Of a stretch of DNA of 64,000 nucleotides, positions 23,817 to 32,715 are shown one piece after another. Numbering within the stretch: position 1 is the first letter of the stretch; each line of letters opens with the position of its first letter. Source of the stretch: Microbacterium oxydans (GTDB lineage Bacteria; Actinomycetota; Actinomycetes; Actinomycetales; Microbacteriaceae); assembly GCF_000956525.1 (NCBI RefSeq), contig NZ_JYIW01000017.1:1-64000 (forward strand). The letters run 5' to 3'. Below the pieces are notes generated by a model that was given only the letters and a program-made list of their open reading frames with translations, searched no databases and was not told the DNA's origin. Position numbers and translations under genes: made by a program.

Positions 23817-24859
23817 ACGAACGGAAGCTGCTGCTCGTCGGGGGCGCCCTTCGCACCCGACGAGTACCCGAGCACGAGCTCGCACGGCACGCGGCGCATG
23901 CTCTCGTCTGTTGGCTTCTCGTTGATCATGCGTACGAGCAGATCGGTTGCCGCGACTCCCACATCGACCAGGCGTGGGTCGACGGTGGTGAGGAATCGCG
24001 CCTCGGAGTCGGAGTACTTGACCCAGTTGTCGTGGCCGACGAGAGCGACGTCCTCCGGAACACGGATGCCTTTCCCCACCAGGTAGCGAGCGGCGCCGAG
24101 CGCGATGAGGTCGTTCCCGCACACGATGCCGTCGATGGTCGGATCCGCCTGATGCAGGCGTTCCGCCGCGCGGTAGCCCCACGCCCCCGACCAGTCGCCG
24201 AACTCGCGACGACTCTCGGCCACCGGCACGCCGGCGGCCTGCAAGACGGCATCGGCACCCTGCAGGCGGTTCCCGACCGCATCGGAGGCACGGTGGGCCG
24301 TGATGTAGGCGATGTTCTTCCGCCCCTGCGCGAGCAGGTGCTCGGCAGCCAAACGACCGGCCATGAGGTCATCGGGGACGACGACCTCATCGCTGTCGGT
24401 GTCGGTGATGCCGTGCGCGTACACGACCGGCACGTCGAAGTCCGCCGTGACGGAGCGCAGCGGGATCTCGTTGCCGTCGCCGACCACGATCACGCCGTCG
24501 ACATGGCGGGCGCGCAGCTTCTTGATGTTCTCGGCCCTCGCCGCGCCTTCGCGACCGTCGTCGTACATCATGGCCGCGACGTCGTGGCGGCTGAGCTCGC
24601 TCGCGATACCGGCGATCACGGGCATCGAGAAGATACCCGTGGAGTTCTCGGTCAGAAGCCCCACCGTGAAGCTGCGCCCGAGGGCGAAGTACTGTGCCAG
24701 CGCGTTCGGGCGGAACTCGAGCCGCTGTGCTGCTTCGAGGATCGCCTCTCTCGTCTTCGGCGAGACGCGCCCACCGCCGTTGAGGACGCGGGAGACGATC
24801 GATGTCGACACCCCGGCCACGGCGGCCACATCTTTGAGGGTCACACCCTTCTTACCCAT
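23813..24859 (-). CDS. LacI family regulator of the sugar locus
   Basis: 348 residues. N-terminal HTH VTLKDVAAVAGVSTSIVSRVLNG (positions 6-28), hinge helix ALAQYFALG region, then a periplasmic-binding-protein-like domain (IDGIVCGNDLIALGAARYLVGKG, VALVGHDN). It lies 15 bp after the last permease gene and is probably the last gene of the importer operon. Palindromes of the CAACCGGTTG type before the dehydrogenase, the binding protein and the third beta-helix gene are its likely targets. It is expected to derepress on binding the imported sugar or a product. Confidence 0.93.
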   Translation of the reverse strand: MGKKGVTLKDVAAVAGVSTSIVSRVLNGGGRVSPKTREAILEAAQRLEFRPNALAQYFALGRSFTVGLLTENSTGIFSMPVIAGIASELSRHDVAAMMYDDGREGAARAENIKKLRARHVDGVIVVGDGNEIPLRSVTADFDVPVVYAHGITDTDSDEVVVPDDLMAGRLAAEHLLAQGRKNIAYITAHRASDAVGNRLQGADAVLQAAGVPVAESRREFGDWSGAWGYRAAERLHQADPTIDGIVCGNDLIALGAARYLVGKGIRVPEDVALVGHDNWVKYSDSEARFLTTVDPRLVDVGVAATDLLVRMINEKPTDESMRRVPCELVLGYSSGAKGAPDEQQLPFV

Positions 24860-24874
24860 CTCGTTCCGTTCCCG

Positions 24875-25813
24875 TCATCCCTTGATCCCACCAGACATGC
24901 TGACACCTTTCAGGATCTGCCGCTGGAAGATGAGGAACACGGCGATCGGGATGAGCAGTCCGAGCAGCATCGCCGACATCTGCAGACTCAGGTCGGTCTT
25001 GCCGGCGATGCGCGCCAGAGCCACCGAGATCGGCTGCAGCTCGCTGCCCGGCAGCACCAGCATCGGCCACAGGAAGTCCTTCCACGAATTGAGGATCGTC
25101 AGCACGGCGATCACCCCGAGGATCGACTTCGAGAACGGCAGCACGATGATGAAGAACATGCGCAGCGGGCCCACACCGTCGACGCGGGCGGCTTCGATGA
25201 TCTCGCGCGGGATCTCATCGAAGAAGCGCGTGACGATGAGCACGGTGAACGCGTTGGCTGCGGCCGGCAGCCAGACGGCCCAGTAGGTGTCGATCAGCGA
25301 CACTCCCACGAGGGGCACGTCGACGACGGTCAGATACAGCGGCACGAGGGAGATCACGCCCGGGACGAACAATGTCACCAGGATCGCTCCGGAGAGGAAC
25401 TTCGCCCACCGGGGGCGGAGGATGCTGATCACGTAGGCGAGCGATGCGGTGACGACGACCGTGGAGATGGTCGAGCCCAGGGCCATCACGGCGGTGTTGG
25501 CGAGGTAGCGACCGACCTGGATCTGCTCCCACGCGGCGGCGAGGTTGCCCCACTGGATGCCGCTGGGGAACCACGCGAACGGCTGTGAGATCGTGTCCTG
25601 CGTCGTGGAGAGTGCGGCTTTCGCGAGCCACAGGATCGGTCCGACCCCGGCGATGACGAGGAACGAGAAGAACGCGACCTGCAGCGTCGTCATCGTCGCC
25701 TTGACGCTCGGGCGGCGTCGGTCGGCATCCGAGATCGCGGAACGTTCCGGGGCCTCAGTCGCCCTGCGGCGCGCACGGCGCGGAGTGACGGTGATCAGGC
25801 GGGTGTCGGTCAT
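24875..25813 (-). CDS. CUT1 ABC sugar permease (MalG-like)
   Basis: 312 residues with six transmembrane segments. The cytoplasmic EAA loop is IIEAARVDGVGPLRMFF near residue 205, and the protein ends in the typical LKGVSMSGGIKG. It forms the channel with the upstream permease, whose stop it overlaps by four bases. A long basic N-terminal stretch of about 40 residues precedes the first membrane span. Confidence 0.95.
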   Translation of the reverse strand: MTDTRLITVTPRRARRRATEAPERSAISDADRRRPSVKATMTTLQVAFFSFLVIAGVGPILWLAKAALSTTQDTISQPFAWFPSGIQWGNLAAAWEQIQVGRYLANTAVMALGSTISTVVVTASLAYVISILRPRWAKFLSGAILVTLFVPGVISLVPLYLTVVDVPLVGVSLIDTYWAVWLPAAANAFTVLIVTRFFDEIPREIIEAARVDGVGPLRMFFIIVLPFSKSILGVIAVLTILNSWKDFLWPMLVLPGSELQPISVALARIAGKTDLSLQMSAMLLGLLIPIAVFLIFQRQILKGVSMSGGIKG

Positions 25814-26787
25814 GAGCGGCTCCACTTCCGGGTGGCGAGCAGGTACACGACCGAGACGATGGCGAGTGCGATCGCCAGCAGGAACGACAGCGCGGTCGCC
25901 GCGCCGTAGTCGCCGTACTGGAAGGCGTAGCTGTAGATGAGCATGAGCACCGTGACGGTCGCGTTGTCGGGGCCACCGCCGGTGAAGACATAGGGCTCCG
26001 TGAACACCTGGAGTGTGCCGATCAGCTGCAGCAGGACGAGCGCGAGGATCACGCCGCGCAGCTGGGGCAGGGTGACGTGCCAGATGCGTCGCCAGATGCC
26101 GCTGCCGTCGATCTCGGCCGCTTCGTAGAGCTCCGGTTTCACGGAGGTGATCGCGGCGAGGTAGATGATGGCGGTGCCGCCGGCGGTCGCCCAGATCACT
26201 TCGAGCACGATCGATGGCATCGCGCTCGCGCTCGCGTTGAGCCAGGGGAGCGGTCCGATGCCGACGGCGCCGAGGATCTGGTTGAAGAGTCCGTCGGCCG
26301 AGGGGTCGTAGAAGTACTTCCACAGCAGGATCGCGACGATCGGCGGGATGACGACGGGAAGGTACGCGAGCGTATTGAAGAGTGCCCGACTGCGACGCAG
26401 CTCGGCCATGTAGACCGCGAGGACCAGGGGCGCCGGGAATCCGAACAGCATGCCCAGCACGGCGAAGTAGACGGTGTTGCCGACCGCCTGTGGGAGCACG
26501 GGATCGGACAGGACGTACGTGAAGTTCGTGAGCCCCACCCAGGTCGCGTCGTCGATCAGGTTGGTGCGTTGGAACCCCATGATCGCGCCCGACACGATCG
26601 GGCCCCAGGAGAAGTAGGTGAAGGCGAGGATGCCGGGGATCGCGAACAGCACGGGGACCAACCCGCCGCGTCGGTACCAGCGCACGATCGACGGGCGTCG
26701 TCGGGGGACGGGCCGGGGGCTGCGGGCCTCGGTCTCGCGTGCGGGCGAGGTGTCCGGGGCCAGGGTGGCGCTCGAGGTGGGGGGCAT
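25810..26787 (-). CDS. CUT1 ABC sugar permease (MalF-like)
   Basis: 325 residues, six transmembrane segments after a polar N-terminus of about 40 residues. EAA motif LYEAAEIDGSGIWRRIW. It partners the MalG-like protein. No ABC ATPase gene is present in the locus; in actinobacteria CUT1 systems commonly share one MsiK-type ATPase encoded elsewhere, and that is probably so here. Confidence 0.95.
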   Translation of the reverse strand: MPPTSSATLAPDTSPARETEARSPRPVPRRRPSIVRWYRRGGLVPVLFAIPGILAFTYFSWGPIVSGAIMGFQRTNLIDDATWVGLTNFTYVLSDPVLPQAVGNTVYFAVLGMLFGFPAPLVLAVYMAELRRSRALFNTLAYLPVVIPPIVAILLWKYFYDPSADGLFNQILGAVGIGPLPWLNASASAMPSIVLEVIWATAGGTAIIYLAAITSVKPELYEAAEIDGSGIWRRIWHVTLPQLRGVILALVLLQLIGTLQVFTEPYVFTGGGPDNATVTVLMLIYSYAFQYGDYGAATALSFLLAIALAIVSVVYLLATRKWSRS

Positions 26788-26845
26788 GGCTGCTTCTCCG
26801 GTAGTGAGGTCGGCGGCGCTGCGGGGCGCCGCCGACCGGTGACTG

Positions 26846-28204
26846 CTATCGCGCGAGCTTGGTGTTCACAGCATCCTGGGCCGCCGTGAGCAGCGCTGCG
26901 ATGTCCTGATTCGGTTCGTTGAGAACCTTCTGCAGCACGGTGTCCAGTTCGCCGTAGACCTGCTGGGGCTGGCTGGTCGGTTCCGGCACGAGCTCCTGCT
27001 CGTCCATCACGTCGCGGTATCCGCTGAACTGGTCGATCGGGACGTTGTAGTACTCGCTGACCCAGGAGTCGTACTCCTTGCGCACGGCGGGGTCGAGCGG
27101 CGACAGTCCGGGAACGCCGATCAGGCTGCCGGCGGCCACGTTCTTCTTGACGGTTTCCACCGCGACGTCCTTGTCCGTGTAGGCGCGGAAGTTGTTGAAC
27201 TCGATCCAGCGGAGTCCGGCTTCGATCTCGGCCTGGGTCGCGCGGGGGTTGAACACCTCGACGGCGCCACCGAGCAGCGTGCGCTGGATGCCGTCCTGCT
27301 CCGGAATCGCCGTGAAGCCGTAGTCGTCGGGGTTCATGCCGAACTGCTGGACCGCAGCGGGGAAGTGCTGCGAGACGCTGAGGAACATGCCGACCTTGCC
27401 GGCGGCGAAGTCCTGGATCAGGTCGTTGAATCCGTAGAGGAACTTGCTTCCCATCGACTTGTCCTCCCAGCGCATGTCGCTCACGAGGTCGAGGTAGTCC
27501 ACCATCCCCGGCTCGTCGAGCGTCGCCTCGGTGCCTTCCTCATTCGAGAGCGTGGCGCCGAAGCTGTAGGCGCCGGCCGTCGTCATCCAGCCGCCCACGT
27601 GCTCGATCGAATAGGTCGAGTAACCAGCGACTCCGGTCGCGTCGGAGATCTTGTTGGCATACTCGCGCACCTCGTCCCAGGTCTTCGGCCCCTGCTCGGG
27701 GTCGAGGCCGGCGGCCTCGAACAATGCGCGGTTGTAGGCGAGGCCGACCGAGTAGACATCGAGCGGCACTCCGTAGAGGCGGTCGTCGCCATCGGTGACG
27801 ACCTGCATGACGGTCGGGTTGAGGGTGTCCGTGAAGCCGATCTTGTCCAGTGCATCCGTGATATCGGCGATCTGGCCGTTGCGCATCAGCGTGGCAGGTT
27901 CCGTGAAGGGCACGCCGAGCAGGGTCGGCATGGTGCCGCCGGCCACCATCGCCTGGAACCCGGTGGCATCCCACTTGCTCTCGCTGAGCTCGATGGTGAT
28001 GTCGGGATTCTCCTTCTCGAACGCCTTGACCTGGTCTTCGACAAGGGCGCGGAGCTCCGGCTGATCTGCGCCGGGCACGTCGCCGATGCTGATCGTGACG
28101 GGGCCGGACTCCGCGGGCTCGGAGGCGGTTCCACATGAAGTGAGGGCAAGCCCCAGCACAGCCGTGCCGGCGAGGGCGGACACAAGAATGCGTCTGGATT
28201 TCAT
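26846..28204 (-). CDS. Extracellular sugar-binding lipoprotein of the ABC importer
   Basis: 452 residues. Signal peptide MKSRRILVSALAGTAVLG ends in the lipobox LTSC (cysteine 24). The mature part is a family-1 solute-binding protein (LRALVEDQVKAFEKENPDITIEL, YGVPLDVYSVGLAYNRALFEAAGL). AGGAGC lies in front of the ATG at 28204; longer frames upstream enter the operator region. It is the first gene of the importer operon and the likely determinant of sugar specificity. A palindrome CAACCGGTTG lies 33 bp upstream. Confidence 0.95.
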   Translation of the reverse strand: MKSRRILVSALAGTAVLGLALTSCGTASEPAESGPVTISIGDVPGADQPELRALVEDQVKAFEKENPDITIELSESKWDATGFQAMVAGGTMPTLLGVPFTEPATLMRNGQIADITDALDKIGFTDTLNPTVMQVVTDGDDRLYGVPLDVYSVGLAYNRALFEAAGLDPEQGPKTWDEVREYANKISDATGVAGYSTYSIEHVGGWMTTAGAYSFGATLSNEEGTEATLDEPGMVDYLDLVSDMRWEDKSMGSKFLYGFNDLIQDFAAGKVGMFLSVSQHFPAAVQQFGMNPDDYGFTAIPEQDGIQRTLLGGAVEVFNPRATQAEIEAGLRWIEFNNFRAYTDKDVAVETVKKNVAAGSLIGVPGLSPLDPAVRKEYDSWVSEYYNVPIDQFSGYRDVMDEQELVPEPTSQPQQVYGELDTVLQKVLNEPNQDIAALLTAAQDAVNTKLAR

Positions 28205-28236
28205 CGTTGAAGCTCCTGTCGGGTGCAACGGTTGAT

Positions 28237-28246
28237 CAACCGGTTG
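28237..28246. promoter_or_regulatory. LacI-type operator CAACCGGTTG upstream of importer operon
   Basis: Perfect 10-bp palindrome 33 bp upstream of the binding-protein start. It is preceded by the related CAACGGTTG (28226-28234), so two half-overlapping sites lie about TTGATCAA. The core AACCGGTT is identical to the one at 20135-20142. Confidence 0.65.
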
Positions 28247-28326
28247 TTCACTTACCATCGACCACGTCGGGTGCATCTGTCAAGTGACTACCAGGATAAG
28301 GGTAGGGATCGTCGACAATAGTTGCG

Positions 28327-28335
28327 CAACCGTTG
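28327..28335. promoter_or_regulatory. LacI-type operator variant CAACCGTTG upstream of beta-helix gene 3
   Basis: Odd-length variant of the same operator, 48 bp before the start of the gene at 28383, beside a second short palindrome GTTGCGCAAC (28321-28330). With the site at 28237 it could control both directions of the divergent region. Confidence 0.55.
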
Positions 28336-28382
28336 ACTCATGTGCTCCACTGTGAACGTCCCTCAATGAGGAGGAGAGAGAA

Positions 28383-30206
28383 ATGGTCGAGTTCGATCGT
28401 CGCGCATTCATGATCGGTGCCGCCGGAGTCCTGGCCGGCGCGGCCGCTGGTGTCGCCGTGCCGTCGCTGGCATCAGCGGGAGTCCCGCCGGCATCCGGCA
28501 CGCATCACATCTTCGCGGTGGATGACTACGGGGCATCGCCAGGAGGGGCATCCGACAGTGCTCCCGCGATTCGAGCAGCCATCGCCGCTGCGGCGTCATG
28601 GACTGGCGGCGGGTCGACCAGAACGGCATCCGTCGTCTTCTCCTCGGCCGTCTACCGGATCAATCGGGTCTCCACCGCATCTTGGTACGCGCTCGAGATC
28701 GACGGCGTGGCCCGCCTCGCGCTCTACGGATCGTCTACGACCCTGCTCGTGACGACGCCGTATGCGGGCGCACTCAGCATCGCCCGCTCCTCGACCGTTC
28801 GCGTGGAGGGCTTCACGATCGATTATGCGATCGTGCCGTTCACGCAGGGAACGATCACCGCCATCGACGCGGTGGCAGGAACCGTCGATCTGCAGTTGAT
28901 GGGCGGATATCCGACGCTCGCCGACGCGGCGCTGTTCCCTGCGTCGAACTACGGCACGCTGCGCGACGCGACCACGGGGCTGATGAAGCGCGGGCCGCAG
29001 ATCACGTTCTCGTACACGCATACCGGCACCGTGTTGCCCTCGGGGCGTTGGCGGCTCACGATCGCGCCGGATCATCGCCCGCAGATGGGCGCGATGACGC
29101 TCGGTGACGGCTTCGTCACCGGTTTCCGCGGCAATTGGCACGGCATCGCGATCTATCGCTGCACCGGCGTCACAGTCGCATCGGTCACGATGTACGCATC
29201 GCCCGGTGCCGCATTCATCCCGAGCGACTCCGACGGCACCGTCATCCGCGACTCCGTCGTGACGCGTAAGCCCGGGTCGAACCGATGGATCAGTGCGAAC
29301 GCCGACGGGGTGCACAACCACGGCGGGAGGGTTGGTCCGCGCATCTTCGGCAACACCTTCGAGTCGCTGCACGACGATGGCATCAACATCTACAGCACCT
29401 CGCGTGCGGCGACGTCGGTGTCCGGGACGACAATCGTGCTCGGAAGTGGTGCCATGCAGCTCGCTCCGGGCGACGCGGTGCAGATCGTCAACACGGCCAC
29501 GGGTACCGTGCGCGGTGAGACGACCGTCGTGGCGGTGACCGGCGACAGCCTGGCCGGCGGGCCGGTGAGCGCGTCTTTGGCCGCGATGCCGTCGGGCACG
29601 GTGGCGGGGGATCAGATGTTCAACCGGTCGTTCAGCGCTCCGGGCGCCGACGTGCAGTACAACGTCTTCCACGAATTGCGGGGTCTCGGCGTGCGGCTGC
29701 GCACGAGCAGTGCCTACGTGCACGCGAACGAGATGTTCGACCTCGCCTACTGGGGCATCTGGGTGGCCAACGACCCTCAGTACAACGAGGGACCGGTCGG
29801 GAGCGTGGATTCCGTCATCGAGCGCAACTCCATCGTCCGCCCCTGCCTCGACCGCAGCGTGCTGGGATGGCCGTCGGCCGCGGCCGGGATCATGATCGAG
29901 AACCTCCGCGACGACTACGAGGGCGGAGCGAGCAAGCCCCACCACGGTCACCTCGTGAAGGACAACTACATCGAGGATCCGCCCCGGTTCGGCATCTTCG
30001 TCGGGGGCGCCGAGAACATCACCGTCTCCGGCAACACCATCGCCTCGACGGCAGGGAACCCCCGCACCGGGGCGCCGACCGCCATGTTCGGCACGCGCAA
30101 CTCGCACGCGGTCGCCCTGAGCGCGCTGACCGTGCACGAATACGCCGCGAGCCCTCGGGCCATCGTCTGGGGAGGAGCGGGGGTCACCGGCTTCACGCAC
30201 ACGTGA
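28383..30206 (+). CDS. Tat-exported right-handed beta-helix protein 3 (glycosidase-like)
   Basis: 607 residues. Tat signal FDRRAFMIGAAGVLAGAAAGVAV, then a beta-helix homologous along its length to the product of 15183-17060. Conserved blocks: DYAIVPFTQGTITAID, NADGVHNHGGRVGP, LHDDGINIYS, LRGLGVRLR, GIWVANDPQYNEGPVGS. The two exported copies probably attack the same class of polymer outside the membrane. GAGGAGGAGAG is a strong ribosome-binding site. It is divergent from the importer operon and shares its operator region. Confidence 0.82.
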   Translation: MVEFDRRAFMIGAAGVLAGAAAGVAVPSLASAGVPPASGTHHIFAVDDYGASPGGASDSAPAIRAAIAAAASWTGGGSTRTASVVFSSAVYRINRVSTASWYALEIDGVARLALYGSSTTLLVTTPYAGALSIARSSTVRVEGFTIDYAIVPFTQGTITAIDAVAGTVDLQLMGGYPTLADAALFPASNYGTLRDATTGLMKRGPQITFSYTHTGTVLPSGRWRLTIAPDHRPQMGAMTLGDGFVTGFRGNWHGIAIYRCTGVTVASVTMYASPGAAFIPSDSDGTVIRDSVVTRKPGSNRWISANADGVHNHGGRVGPRIFGNTFESLHDDGINIYSTSRAATSVSGTTIVLGSGAMQLAPGDAVQIVNTATGTVRGETTVVAVTGDSLAGGPVSASLAAMPSGTVAGDQMFNRSFSAPGADVQYNVFHELRGLGVRLRTSSAYVHANEMFDLAYWGIWVANDPQYNEGPVGSVDSVIERNSIVRPCLDRSVLGWPSAAAGIMIENLRDDYEGGASKPHHGHLVKDNYIEDPPRFGIFVGGAENITVSGNTIASTAGNPRTGAPTAMFGTRNSHAVALSALTVHEYAASPRAIVWGGAGVTGFTHT

Positions 30207-30227
30207 GGCCGGGCCCCCGCCGCGGCG

Positions 30228-31082
30228 TCAGGCGAGGACGCGCTGCCGCTGCTCGCCGAGGCCGGAGATCCCGAGACGGATCTCTTCACCCCCGCGCAGG
30301 AACTGGGCGGGGGTGAAGCCCATGCCCACGCCGGGCGGGGTGCCGGTGTTGATCAGGTCGCCGGGTTCCAGGGTGAGGAACTGGCTGAGGTACTTGACGA
30401 TGAAGGCGGGGCTGAAGATCATCTGGGCCGTCGAGCTGTTCTGCTTGCGATCGCCGTCGACATCCAGCCACAGGCCGAGATCGAGCACGTCGCCGACCTC
30501 GTCCGGTGTCACCAGGTAGGGGCCGGCGGGGTTGAAGGTCGGGCAGGACTTGCCCTTGGACCACTGGCCGCCTCGTTCGATCTGGAAGGCGCGCTCGCTC
30601 ACGTCGTTCACGGTGACGTAGCCCGCGATGCACGCCTCGGCCTCTTCCTCGCTCTCGAGGTAGCTGGCCCGGCGGCCGATCACGACGCCCAGCTCGACCT
30701 CCCAGTCGGTCTTGGTGGAGGTGCGCGGGATCTGCACGTCGTCGTTGGGGCCGATCAGCGTGTTCGGGGCCTTGGTGAACAGGATCGGCTCATCGGGCAC
30801 CGGCTGGCCCGTCTCCTCGGCGTGGTCGCGGTAGTTGAGCCCGATGCACAGGATCTGGTGCGGGCGGGCGAACGGCGCGCCCAGGCGGAGCCCTTCGAGG
30901 GACTGCACAGCACCGGTGCCGACGCGCTCGGCGACGAGCGTGCGCACCTCGTCGATCCGATCGGAGGCGAGAAACGCGCCGTCGATGTCATCCACGACAT
31001 CCGAGATGTCCACGAATCGTCCATCGCCGACCTCGACGCCGGGTCGCTCGAGTCCCGGGTCTCCCACTCTGATGAATCGCAT
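30228..31082 (-). CDS. Fumarylacetoacetate hydrolase family protein
   Basis: 284 residues. FAH fold with ILCIGLNYRDHAEETG, the metal-binding ExE of DWEVELGVVIG, the metal Asp region VTVNDVSERAFQ and TGTPPGVGMGF. Relatives include 2,4-diketo-3-deoxy-L-fuconate hydrolase, which splits the diketo acid to pyruvate and lactate, and ureidoglycolate lyase-like enzymes. The surrounding dehydratase, SDR and lactonase favour the diketo-acid role. It follows the IclR gene by 34 bp on the same strand. Confidence 0.85.
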   Translation of the reverse strand: MRFIRVGDPGLERPGVEVGDGRFVDISDVVDDIDGAFLASDRIDEVRTLVAERVGTGAVQSLEGLRLGAPFARPHQILCIGLNYRDHAEETGQPVPDEPILFTKAPNTLIGPNDDVQIPRTSTKTDWEVELGVVIGRRASYLESEEEAEACIAGYVTVNDVSERAFQIERGGQWSKGKSCPTFNPAGPYLVTPDEVGDVLDLGLWLDVDGDRKQNSSTAQMIFSPAFIVKYLSQFLTLEPGDLINTGTPPGVGMGFTPAQFLRGGEEIRLGISGLGEQRQRVLA

Positions 31083-31116
31083 GTTGGCGTGTGCCTCTCT
31101 TGTAAGCGCCGGGTCG

Positions 31117-31905
31117 CTATGAGCCGGTCGTCTGCAGTCGCGTGCGCACATCGTGTGCGTCGGCGATGGACCTGATCCGTTCGAGTCCCGCCACCAGCTC
31201 GGGCAGCGGTGTGCGGAACGACAGCGCACTCACCGAGAGGGCGCCGCTGGGTACGAGCGGGGAATCGAGGAAGACCGGGAGGGCGATGCAGTTCACCCCG
31301 AGCTCGTTCTCCTGGTCGTCGACCGCGTAGCCCTGCGCGCGCACCTCTTCGAGGGTCTGCACGAACAGTGCGGGATCGGTGATCGTCGTCTCGGTGCGGG
31401 GGCGGAGTTCGTGCGTGCGCGCCCAGGCGGCAGCCGCCCCCGGAGCATCGAGGCTCCATGCCAGCAGCACCTTGCCCACGCCGGTGCGATAGGCCGGGTT
31501 CCGTCCGCCGACCGTGGAGGTGAGCCGGACAGCGCCCTCTGCTGGATCGCGCTTGGCGCGGTAGACCACTTCGTCCTTATCGAGGACGGCGTAGTGGGTG
31601 CTCTCCCCGAACTCGGCGGTGAGCGCGTCGAGCAGGGGCTCCATGCGCGCGCTGTCGAGGCGACGGTCCTGGTGGAGGAAGGCGAGGCGGAGGAACTCGT
31701 CACCGAGCACGTAGCGACCGCGCTCGAGGCGGTTCGCCAATCCCACGCGTGTGAGCGAGGCCAATGCGCGGTGGACCGTCGGCTTCGTGGCCTCGACGCG
31801 CTTCGTCAGCTCATCCAGGCTCAGACCCTCCGGGGCCTTCGCGAGTTCCATCAGCACCGTCAGGACACGTTCCGCGCCGACGGGACCTTGATCTGTTTCT
31901 GTCAT
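31117..31905 (-). CDS. IclR family regulator
   Basis: 262 residues. N-terminal winged helix (ERVLTVLMELAKAPEGLSLDELTKRVEATKPTVHRAL split over residues 12-48) and C-terminal effector domain (AYRTGVGKVLLAWS, GYAVDDQENELGVNCIALPVF). It is divergent from the SDR/lactonase operon and upstream of the FAH gene. It probably controls the lower part of the pathway in response to a keto- or sugar acid, as IclR proteins often do. Confidence 0.93.
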   Translation of the reverse strand: MTETDQGPVGAERVLTVLMELAKAPEGLSLDELTKRVEATKPTVHRALASLTRVGLANRLERGRYVLGDEFLRLAFLHQDRRLDSARMEPLLDALTAEFGESTHYAVLDKDEVVYRAKRDPAEGAVRLTSTVGGRNPAYRTGVGKVLLAWSLDAPGAAAAWARTHELRPRTETTITDPALFVQTLEEVRAQGYAVDDQENELGVNCIALPVFLDSPLVPSGALSVSALSFRTPLPELVAGLERIRSIADAHDVRTRLQTTGS

Positions 31906-31942
31906 CGGACTCCCTGCTAATGTTCAATCTATCAGATTGGTA

Positions 31943-31957
31943 TTCCATATTTTGGAA
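31943..31957. promoter_or_regulatory. Putative IclR operator TTCCA-N5-TGGAA
   Basis: Perfect inverted repeat TTCCA/TGGAA with 5-bp spacing in an AT-rich stretch, followed by a further GTTCCAAC half-site at 31965-31972. It lies 38 bp before the iclR start and 84 bp before the SDR start, as expected for a shared divergent operator. Confidence 0.55.
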
Positions 31958-32040
31958 CTATGGCGTTCCAACATCTCGAGACCATCTTGCTCCACTGCGG
32001 AGTGTGAGGTCTGGAGGGCGGACGCGGGGATGAGGATGAG

Positions 32041-32715
32041 ATGCGCAAAGCTCTGGTGACCGGTGGGGCGAGCGGGCTCGGTGAAGCCTGCGCACACCGG
32101 CTGATAAGCGCCGGATATGCGGTGAGCACGATCGATCGCGCGGACGGAGCCGACGGGCAGGTCGACGTGACGCGGCGCGAGGAGGTGGACCGCTTCGTCA
32201 CCGAGCACGGGCCGTTCGACGTGCTTGTGAACAGCGCCGGAGTGGTGGGACCGAACCTGGACTTCGTCGACGTGAGCGAAGCTGACTGGGATCGCACGAT
32301 CGCGGTCAACCTGACCGGTACCTTCCACACTTGCCAAGCCGTGGTCCCCGGCATGGTGGCGCAGGGGTGGGGGCGCATCGTGAACATCGCGAGCATCGCC
32401 GGCATGGAGGGCAACCCGCGCCTCACCGCCTACTCCGCGTCGAAGGCGGCCGTCATCGGACTGACCAAGGCGCTGGGCAAGGAGCTCGCCACAACCGGAG
32501 TGCTCGTGAATGCGATCGCCCCCGCGGTGATCGAGACGCCGATGAACGCCACCACGCACCCCGATGTGCTCGCGACGCTCGTGGAGAAGATCCCGATGCG
32601 GCGGCTGGGGCGCGCCGTCGAGGTGGCCGAGCTTGTCGCTTGGCTCGCATCGGATGCCTGTAGCTTCTCGACAGGGGCGGTCTACGACATCAGCGGCGGT
32701 CGGGCGAGCTATTGA
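32041..32715 (+). CDS. SDR oxidoreductase of the sugar-acid pathway
   Basis: 224 residues. ALVTGGASGLGEACA (cofactor), VNSAGVVG, NIASIAGM with catalytic Ser, YSASKAAV with Tyr/Lys. Asp in ISTIDRADG-like position after beta-2 suggests NAD preference. In the fuconate route an SDR of this class oxidizes the 2-keto-3-deoxy acid at C4, giving the substrate of the FAH-family hydrolase; I infer that role from context. A TTGA overlap couples it to the lactonase gene. Confidence 0.85.
   Translation: MRKALVTGGASGLGEACAHRLISAGYAVSTIDRADGADGQVDVTRREEVDRFVTEHGPFDVLVNSAGVVGPNLDFVDVSEADWDRTIAVNLTGTFHTCQAVVPGMVAQGWGRIVNIASIAGMEGNPRLTAYSASKAAVIGLTKALGKELATTGVLVNAIAPAVIETPMNATTHPDVLATLVEKIPMRRLGRAVEVAELVAWLASDACSFSTGAVYDISGGRASY

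Noticed and set aside
24875..26323. Extension of the MalG-like permease frame to 482 codons
   Set aside because: The upstream half is the out-of-frame shadow of the MalF-like gene; the ATG at 25813 with ATGA overlap is the proper start.
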